Translations under genes and position numbers: made by a program
The notes under the pieces: generated by a model
What the model was told of the DNA's origin: nothing
Seen by the model: the letters and a program-made list of their open reading frames with translations, nothing else
Database searches by the model: none
In this document: positions 57,894 to 64,000 of the stretch, one piece after another
How the letters are laid out: each line of letters begins with the position of its first letter
Numbering within the stretch: position 1 is the stretch's first letter
Assembly (NCBI GenBank): GCA_012517765.1
Contig: JAAYUI010000016.1
Span: 62,001-126,000, forward strand
DNA length: 64,000 bases
Source of the DNA: Caldisericales bacterium
GTDB taxonomy: Bacteria; Caldisericota; Caldisericia; JAAYUI01
Direction of reading: 5' to 3'

Positions 57894-58863
57894 ACATGTT
57901 CACCTTTCTTCTGCCCCATCTCATAGCCTCTTCAGGCTTATAGAAGAAGACGTCAATTATATTGTTTTTTATTGCACCACCGCAATCGCCGGCAATGGCA
58001 TACCCATAACCTTCCACATACACCTTCGTATAATAGGGTATGACTGTTGGATCAACCGCAATAATTCCATAACCTGATCTCATTCCGGTTGCTGTTGTCC
58101 ATGGATCGGCATCGCATTCTGCCACAGTTGGAGAATAGGCAGTAGCTTCTACAAGAATCTTCTCTATTGCCCCACCAGGCATCTCGGCCTCTCCTATTGC
58201 CATTTCTTCATGGATTGGCCTGTGGGAGGTCCTTGTTGAAACAAAAGTCGAAGTAACCAGTTTCCCATCTTCGTAAATCTCCCTGTAAAGGTCCTCCCTC
58301 TCTCCGCCTGATCCAGGTTTCCACACCACAACCTTGCCCTGGTGGACCTGGTTGCTTGGAACATAATCAACCTCGTAAGGGATCCTTTCTTTCCTTCTTA
58401 CAAGCTTGTGTTCAACCCTTACAACCCTCGTAAGCATCGTGCCCGGCCTGTAAGGGTCTTCAGAAACCTGGACCCTGTCCAGCGGGCCAAGCTTTACGCC
58501 AATCTTTGAAACAGCATTCCGCAAGTTTTTGCGCGTGCAGAGTATCTGCTTGCGCATGCCATCAAACTGGATGATGACCGGGTTTGCTTTTTCAAACTCT
58601 ATTTTTTCGCCAGATCTGAATGTGGTATCCATGTTTGAAACAACAAACCCCGCTGGTTTTATTACGACCCTGTCCGAGGGGTCAATCTTAACCCCCATCT
58701 CTTGTAAGGCGCCACTTATAGTTTTTTGAAAAGTGACTCCCACATGGAGTTCTTGGCCGATATAAACCGCCACTGCTTTTGAGCTTGCAAATCCCAGAAT
58801 GACAAAAACAAAGCCCAGTACGGCAATAATCCAATAAGCTGTTTTGGTGTCTTCACAATTCAT
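57859..58863 (-). CDS. YabE/RpfB-like protein: DUF348 - G5 - 3D domain
   Basis: From ATG 58863: N-terminal TM; VRVEHKLVRRKERIPYEVDYVPSNQVHQGKVVVWKPGSGGERED (G5); ATAYSPTVAECD...TATGMRSGYGIIAVDPTVIPYYTKVYVEGYGYAIAGDCGGAIKNNIIDVFF (3D). Confidence 0.9.
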   Translation of the reverse strand: MNCEDTKTAYWIIAVLGFVFVILGFASSKAVAVYIGQELHVGVTFQKTISGALQEMGVKIDPSDRVVIKPAGFVVSNMDTTFRSGEKIEFEKANPVIIQFDGMRKQILCTRKNLRNAVSKIGVKLGPLDRVQVSEDPYRPGTMLTRVVRVEHKLVRRKERIPYEVDYVPSNQVHQGKVVVWKPGSGGEREDLYREIYEDGKLVTSTFVSTRTSHRPIHEEMAIGEAEMPGGAIEKILVEATAYSPTVAECDADPWTTATGMRSGYGIIAVDPTVIPYYTKVYVEGYGYAIAGDCGGAIKNNIIDVFFYKPEEAMRWGRRKVNMYVLEWPKRSQR

Positions 58864-58912
58864 ACATTTTATGTAGTATATACTTGTGAACGTAATTCTG
58901 TCAAAGGAAACA

Positions 58913-60301
58913 ATGATAAGAAAGGCCAGGGAAACCCTGGCCAATCATTTTCGGGGCATAAAGCTCCACGATGATGCAATGATGGTTGGCGGAACCATCA
59001 GGGACATCCTCCTTGGAAGGACGCCAAAAGACATCGACATTGCAACCCCGAAAACTGCCGAACTTGTCCAGGGTTTTGTCGACAAGGGATTTACTCATGT
59101 CCTGCTGGATGAACAGCGCGACATCCACAGGATGGTTGGGAATGGCGTGCACATTGACATCACCCCACTTCACCATGACCATATCCATGACTTGATTGGG
59201 AGAGATTTCACCATCAACGCTATTGGGCTTGTGATAAGCACAGAGGAAGTCCTGGACCCGCAAGGTGGAATGAAAGACCTCTCCAAGGGTCTTGTAAGGG
59301 CGCTTTCGGAAGACAGGTTCCTTGAAGATCCACTCAGGCTCATAAGGGCATTCAGGATAGCCGCAGACCTCTCCTTCTCCATAGATCCTGTCACAAAACG
59401 CTTCATCACAAAACACGCCCACCTGATAAACAGGCCAAGCAAGGAAAGAATAAGGGACGAGGTTTGCTGGACAATCGAGGCCCCAAGGTCATACCCGGTC
59501 ATAGAAGAGCTTACAAGGACAGGCATCTTAGGAAGAATACTGCCAGAATTTGCTTCCGTGTCACAGGTGATAGCCCACAAACCACATGCGCTTGGCCTGA
59601 CCGAGCACCTTCTCTGGACATACAAGTACCTTGAAGATATCCTGGAAGATCTCGACTCAATGCTTGGCGATTATGCCGACAATGCAAAAGAATTGCTGTC
59701 AACAGTGATGGCCTCCGACAGAAAAATGTTCATTTGCACAAAATTGGCAGGGCTCCTTCATGACATAGGAAAACCACAAACAATAACCTACGAGGAAGAA
59801 GTACATTTCCTTGAACATGACAGGGTCGGTTCTGAAATGGTCTCGAAAAGGATGGAGGAATTAAAATTCTCGTCTGCAGAAACCAAAACAGTTTCCGGGA
59901 TTGTCCTGAACCATATGAGGCCACACAATCTCCAGAGGCTTGACAGTGTGAGCCCCAAGGCTGTTTTCAAATATTTCAGGGACCTCGAGCAGATAGCCAT
60001 ACCAACCCTTCTGGTTGCTGTTGCAGATGCCTATGCAACCCAGATGGTGCCATATGGGTCTCTGGAAGCATATCATGAGTTCGTCAAGTCAATGGTTGCC
60101 GAAAACCAACAAATGGGCAAACCAAAACCGCTCCTCACCGGAGATGAAATAATGAAGCTCCTTGGAATTGGTCCTGGGCCAGAAATCGGCCTTGCCGTTA
60201 GTTACCTTGTCGAGGCACAGGCACTCGGACAGATAACAACAAAAACACAGGCCAAGGAGCTAATAAAATCGAAAGGCTACCTAAATGAAGGAAACGCTTG
60301 A
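58913..60301 (+). CDS. cca: CCA tRNA nucleotidyltransferase with HD domain
   Basis: MVGGTIRDILLGRTPKDIDIAT; GRDFTINAIG; EDPLRLIRAFR; LLHDIGKPQT; SD-like AAAGGAAAC before ATG 58913. Confidence 0.93.
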   Translation: MIRKARETLANHFRGIKLHDDAMMVGGTIRDILLGRTPKDIDIATPKTAELVQGFVDKGFTHVLLDEQRDIHRMVGNGVHIDITPLHHDHIHDLIGRDFTINAIGLVISTEEVLDPQGGMKDLSKGLVRALSEDRFLEDPLRLIRAFRIAADLSFSIDPVTKRFITKHAHLINRPSKERIRDEVCWTIEAPRSYPVIEELTRTGILGRILPEFASVSQVIAHKPHALGLTEHLLWTYKYLEDILEDLDSMLGDYADNAKELLSTVMASDRKMFICTKLAGLLHDIGKPQTITYEEEVHFLEHDRVGSEMVSKRMEELKFSSAETKTVSGIVLNHMRPHNLQRLDSVSPKAVFKYFRDLEQIAIPTLLVAVADAYATQMVPYGSLEAYHEFVKSMVAENQQMGKPKPLLTGDEIMKLLGIGPGPEIGLAVSYLVEAQALGQITTKTQAKELIKSKGYLNEGNA

Positions 60302-61316
60302 AAAATTCGTCCGGATAAGCTCTTCATCATGCCACGAGGAGAAAGTGGCAGAGCTTTTCCGGCAGGTGATATCTGAAACAGGCTATGAGACCAGAACTGA
60401 CAGGATAGGAAATGTTTATGCAGAAATCTCCTGCGGTGTTGATGGGGCAAAAAAAATCATGATCACCGCCCACAGCGACGAGCCTGCGCTGGCAGTCCAG
60501 GGATTTACAGAAGATGGCTTTGTAAGAATATGGGACTGGTCGGGGGTTGACCACAAGGTATTGCCAGGACAGGAAGTTGTAATACACGGCACTTGCGAAA
60601 TTCCAGCCATAATAGGAATCCTGCCTCCGCACCTGACAAAACCTGGTGACAAAAAAGCTGTTCCAATAACAAAACTCTACGCCGACACCGGCATGCCGGC
60701 AGACTGGGTGGCCGGCAAGGTAAAAATCGGCGACCAGGTGACATTCAAAAAACGCTTTTCCGAGCTAAAGAATGGCCGCGTTGCAGGTTGTGCACTGGAT
60801 AACAGGCTAAGCGTAACAATGCTGCTTGAGCTGGCAAAAAAATTGAAAAGGGTAAAACTTAACATTGATGTTGTCCTGGTGTGCACCACACAGGAAGAAA
60901 TCGGTGGATACGGAGGATTTTCCGCTGCAATGGATGTAAAACCCGATCTTGCAATAGCTGTTGACACCACAACCGCAGAACAGCATGGGGAATCCGGCAA
61001 ATCATACCTGCCATTTGACAAGGTTTGTCTTGATAACGGACCGATAATCAACCCAAAAATCAGGTCAGCATTTATGAGTGCTGCCGAGAAGTTGAACATA
61101 AAAACGTCAGAATACATCTTTTCATCAACCAGCATGACAGAGGCCGATTCGGCATGGGAAGCAGAATTAGGAAGGCCAATATCTGTTGTCTCGATACCGG
61201 TCAGATACCTTCACCAGCCAGTGGAGACTGTTGACCTTTCGGTGGCAGAAAGCGGCGTCGACTTGATATGCGAATTCCTGATGGAACTGCCAGCAAGCCT
61301 GGAAGGGGTGATCTAA
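60285..61316 (+). CDS. M42 family metallopeptidase (paralog A)
   Basis: ITAHSDEPALAV, CALDNRLSV, TTQEEIGGYGG, IAVDTTTA, PVRYLHQPVETVD. Confidence 0.92.
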   Translation: MKETLEKFVRISSSSCHEEKVAELFRQVISETGYETRTDRIGNVYAEISCGVDGAKKIMITAHSDEPALAVQGFTEDGFVRIWDWSGVDHKVLPGQEVVIHGTCEIPAIIGILPPHLTKPGDKKAVPITKLYADTGMPADWVAGKVKIGDQVTFKKRFSELKNGRVAGCALDNRLSVTMLLELAKKLKRVKLNIDVVLVCTTQEEIGGYGGFSAAMDVKPDLAIAVDTTTAEQHGESGKSYLPFDKVCLDNGPIINPKIRSAFMSAAEKLNIKTSEYIFSSTSMTEADSAWEAELGRPISVVSIPVRYLHQPVETVDLSVAESGVDLICEFLMELPASLEGVI

Positions 61317-62341
61317 TGGAACTCCTGAAAAAACTTTGCAATGCTTCCGGTGCACCTGGCGACGAGAGCGAGATAAGGCAGATATTGACTGACTTCTATT
61401 CACAGATGGGCATCACGCCAACAACGGACCACGTTGGCAACATTTTCTTCGTTAAAGAAGGGAAACCAGGCAAACCGATAATCATGCTTGATGCACACAT
61501 GGATGAGGTAGCCCTTCAAGTCACAGGCCACACTTCTGAAGGTGAGCTGAAAGTTGCACAGCTCGGTGGGATTGATGACAGGGTGCTGGCATCCAAGCAT
61601 GTTCTTGTTGGAAAAGAAAAAATAAGAGGCGTTATAGGGTTAAAACCAATTCACAACCAGAAACATGAAGAATGGGACGTTGTAACACCAACAAACGCTC
61701 TCGTTGTTGATATGGGTTGCAAGGACAAGGCAGGGGCTGAGAAAACAGCTCCACTTGGAACCACAATAGTTTTTGACACTGAATTTGAAGACTGGGGCGA
61801 GGTCGTAAAAGCAAAATCTTTTGATGACAGGGCCGGGTGCTGGGCCGTATGCAAGACAATGGAAATGGAAACAGAATGCACGCTTGTCGGATCATTCACT
61901 TTTGGTGAGGAGATAGGCATGAAAGGCGCTGTCTTTGCAGTCAGAAGGTTCATGCCCGATCTGGTTGTTTCCCTCGAGGGGACATCAGCAGGTGACATGC
62001 CAGAGGTTCCAGAACACCAGAATTGCGCAAGGTTCAGATATGGCCCGGTAATAACATTTGAAGATCGCAGTGTGATAATCCCAAGGAATTATCGCCTCCT
62101 GCTGGAAGACGCTGCCCAGAAAAACGACATCCAGTACCAATACAAGGGGACAGTTACTGGCGGAACAAACGCAGGAAGGATGCAGTTTGAAAACGGCGGC
62201 ACCCCATGCGTGGTCATCGCTGCACCCTGCAGGTACATCCATTCGCCAGTTTCGCTGGCCGCAAAATCAGACCTTGAGGCAATGGCCAAACTTTCAAAGG
62301 CGTTCATACAAAGAGTTGACAAGGAAGGACTTCCGCAATGA
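61316..62341 (+). CDS. M42 family metallopeptidase (paralog B)
   Basis: LDAHMDEVALQV, SFDDRAGCWAV, TFGEEIGMKGA, VSLEGTSAGD, PCRYIHSPVSL; TAATG overlap with upstream gene. Confidence 0.92.
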   Translation: MELLKKLCNASGAPGDESEIRQILTDFYSQMGITPTTDHVGNIFFVKEGKPGKPIIMLDAHMDEVALQVTGHTSEGELKVAQLGGIDDRVLASKHVLVGKEKIRGVIGLKPIHNQKHEEWDVVTPTNALVVDMGCKDKAGAEKTAPLGTTIVFDTEFEDWGEVVKAKSFDDRAGCWAVCKTMEMETECTLVGSFTFGEEIGMKGAVFAVRRFMPDLVVSLEGTSAGDMPEVPEHQNCARFRYGPVITFEDRSVIIPRNYRLLLEDAAQKNDIQYQYKGTVTGGTNAGRMQFENGGTPCVVIAAPCRYIHSPVSLAAKSDLEAMAKLSKAFIQRVDKEGLPQ

Positions 62342-63318
62342 AAGATATAATCCAGAAGCTTGTTTCAATCCCATCTCCATCAGGTTTTGAGGAAAAACTC
62401 AGGGAGCAGGTCACAAAACTCCTTGAGGGTAAAATAGGGGAAGTTGATTTCATGGGCAACCTCGTGGTCAAGCACCCCGGGAAGGGCCCAAAAATTCTCG
62501 TTGAAGCCCAGATGGACGAAGACTCCATAATTGCAAACCACATTGATAAAAATGGTTTTATCAGATTCTATCCATCAACTGCAATGAAGGAAGCAGACAT
62601 CCTGAACCGCCAGGTCATTTTTCCAAGCGGGGGCTGTGGCTACATCGGAGCTGAGGAAGTAGCAGAAGGCACCGTGCTTGGTTTTGACAAAATGTTCGTA
62701 GATGTTGGAGCACACGATAAAAAAACTGCAATGAAAATGGTCCAGATTGGAGACCATGCATCCTTCCACACGGAATCCAGACTTGAAGGTGGAAGAGTCA
62801 TTGGAGCTTCAAACTGCAAGGTTCCAGTTGCAGTATTGACATGGCTTGCAAACGAATATGATGGCGATGCCAATCTTGTATATGCCTTCACTGCACAGGG
62901 GAGACTCGGCGGAAGGGGCGCTGCAGCCATCATAACAAGAGAAAACCCAGACATCATTGTCACAATAGATTCAACACCAGCTACAGACACACCAAACTGC
63001 CCTGACAAGACAAGAATTGATCTGGATGCCGGTCCTGTCCTTGTTGTAAAAGGCAACATTGTTCCAAGAGATATGAACGCCGTCTCTATTTTCGAGGAAG
63101 TGGCAGAAGCTTCCGGAATCCAGACCCAAAGGACCGTGAAAGATGCCTATGACATGCATGACATGCGCATCGCACGACTTGTTGCTTCGGTACCGATCAT
63201 CACAGTCGGCATACCAACCAGAAAGTTTGGGATGTTTGGTTCAGTTTCTTCAGTTCCTGATGCACAGGCCGCAGGAAAACTGCTCTCCAAAGCTTTGCGC
63301 AAAAAACTCGTCAAGTAG
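62338..63318 (+). CDS. M42-family paralog C, predicted catalytically inactive
   Basis: Same fold signature (GNLVVKHPGKGPKILVEAQMDEDSIIA; VTIDSTPATDTP) but aligned ligand positions read Q, N/C, G-R and no His. Confidence 0.85.
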   Translation: MKDIIQKLVSIPSPSGFEEKLREQVTKLLEGKIGEVDFMGNLVVKHPGKGPKILVEAQMDEDSIIANHIDKNGFIRFYPSTAMKEADILNRQVIFPSGGCGYIGAEEVAEGTVLGFDKMFVDVGAHDKKTAMKMVQIGDHASFHTESRLEGGRVIGASNCKVPVAVLTWLANEYDGDANLVYAFTAQGRLGGRGAAAIITRENPDIIVTIDSTPATDTPNCPDKTRIDLDAGPVLVVKGNIVPRDMNAVSIFEEVAEASGIQTQRTVKDAYDMHDMRIARLVASVPIITVGIPTRKFGMFGSVSSVPDAQAAGKLLSKALRKKLVK

Positions 63319-63362
63319 GTTGAAATTTTCCAGCCCACAACTAGACTCGCTTCGGAGGAAAA

Positions 63363-64000
63363 ATGAAAAGAACACCGCTTTATGAAAAACATGTAGCACT
63401 AGGGGCACAGATTGTCCCGTTCGCAGGTTATGAGATGCCAATCCAGTACACGTCAATTCTTGACGAACACAAAACTGTAAGGGAAAATGCGGGCCTGTTT
63501 GATGTATCGCACATGGGCGAGATTGAGATCAAGGGACCCGAAGCTGTTGCACTGACTGACCAGATCATGTCAAACAACGTCGCCGACATGAAACCTGGCA
63601 CGGCAGAGTACACTGTAATGTGCAAGGAAGATGGCGGAATAATTGATGATCTGTTTATTCACTATGTCAGCAAAGACCACATCTTCCTGGTGGTCAACGC
63701 ATCCAACGCCGACAAGGATTTTGCCTGGATAAAGTCCCACGAACGCCCGGGAGCACAGGTGACAAACCTTTCCGACCAGTATGCCGAAATCGCCCTCCAG
63801 GGCCCAAAGGCAGAAGACATCATCAGAAAAGTTGCTGAATTCCCGGTATGGGACCTCCCGTACTTCCACTTTGGATATGGAAAAGTGGCAGGCAGGGAAG
63901 TCATGGTGGCAAGAACTGGCTATACTGGCGAAGATGGATTTGAGATCTATACAAGCAACCAGGACGCTCCATATATCTGGGACGAACTCCTGAGGGTTGG
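63363..64000 (+). CDS. gcvT: Glycine cleavage system T protein, N-terminal part (runs off right edge)
   Basis: MKRTPLYEKHVALGAQIVPFAGYEMPIQYTSILDEHKTVRENAGLFDVSHMGEIEIKG...ARTGYTGEDGFEIY; open to window end. Confidence 0.95.
   Translation, partial: MKRTPLYEKHVALGAQIVPFAGYEMPIQYTSILDEHKTVRENAGLFDVSHMGEIEIKGPEAVALTDQIMSNNVADMKPGTAEYTVMCKEDGGIIDDLFIHYVSKDHIFLVVNASNADKDFAWIKSHERPGAQVTNLSDQYAEIALQGPKAEDIIRKVAEFPVWDLPYFHFGYGKVAGREVMVARTGYTGEDGFEIYTSNQDAPYIWDELLRV

Noticed and set aside
1-64000. Mobile element, prophage, toxin-antitoxin, secondary-metabolite cluster or CRISPR array
   Set aside because: No transposase, integrase, phage structural gene, NRPS/PKS, cas gene or regularly spaced repeats recognised on either strand.
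1-64000. Alternative genetic code
   Set aside because: Conserved genes end normally at TGA, TAA and TAG with full-length homology-like products and no in-frame recoded stops.

Overview
Gene-dense bacterial chromosomal window with no transposase, phage or CRISPR signal. It contains about 50 credible CDS, two tRNAs (Arg-CCG on +, Leu-CAG on -), several intrinsic terminators and a few readable sigma70-type promoters. Housekeeping genes include rplU, rpmA-obg-nadD-rsfS, tyrS, eno, secDF, tatAC, ispE-rsmA-yabE-like, cca, acpS, hypAB, hutU, a P5C-dehydrogenase gene and gcvT (partial). These are interleaved with large secreted proteins: five with C-terminal copper-amine-oxidase-N-like 'stalk' domains, PQQ/NHL-type beta-propellers, and one FG-GAP plus transglutaminase-like giant. 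Most notable signals: (1) three tandem M42 metallopeptidase paralogs, the third of which has lost nearly all predicted metal ligands and looks like a pseudoenzyme subunit; (2) a near-consensus promoter for tRNA-Arg whose -10 box is exactly the loop of a perfect 12-bp inverted repeat; (3) two giant secreted stalk-domain paralogs sharing a PCTxCQGLP motif; (4) a DUF4388-like effector translationally coupled to a receiver domain lacking the canonical acidic pair; (5) a MATE transporter split by a +1 shift in a C5/G5 homopolymer; (6) an uncharacterised secreted protein built from two copies of a roughly 200-aa module. Gene content (hutU, P5C dehydrogenase, gcvT, M42 peptidases, carbamoyltransferase) suggests peptide or amino-acid use. 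I could not assign the phylum from sequence alone. Family calls come from motif recognition in the supplied translations; no database search was run.
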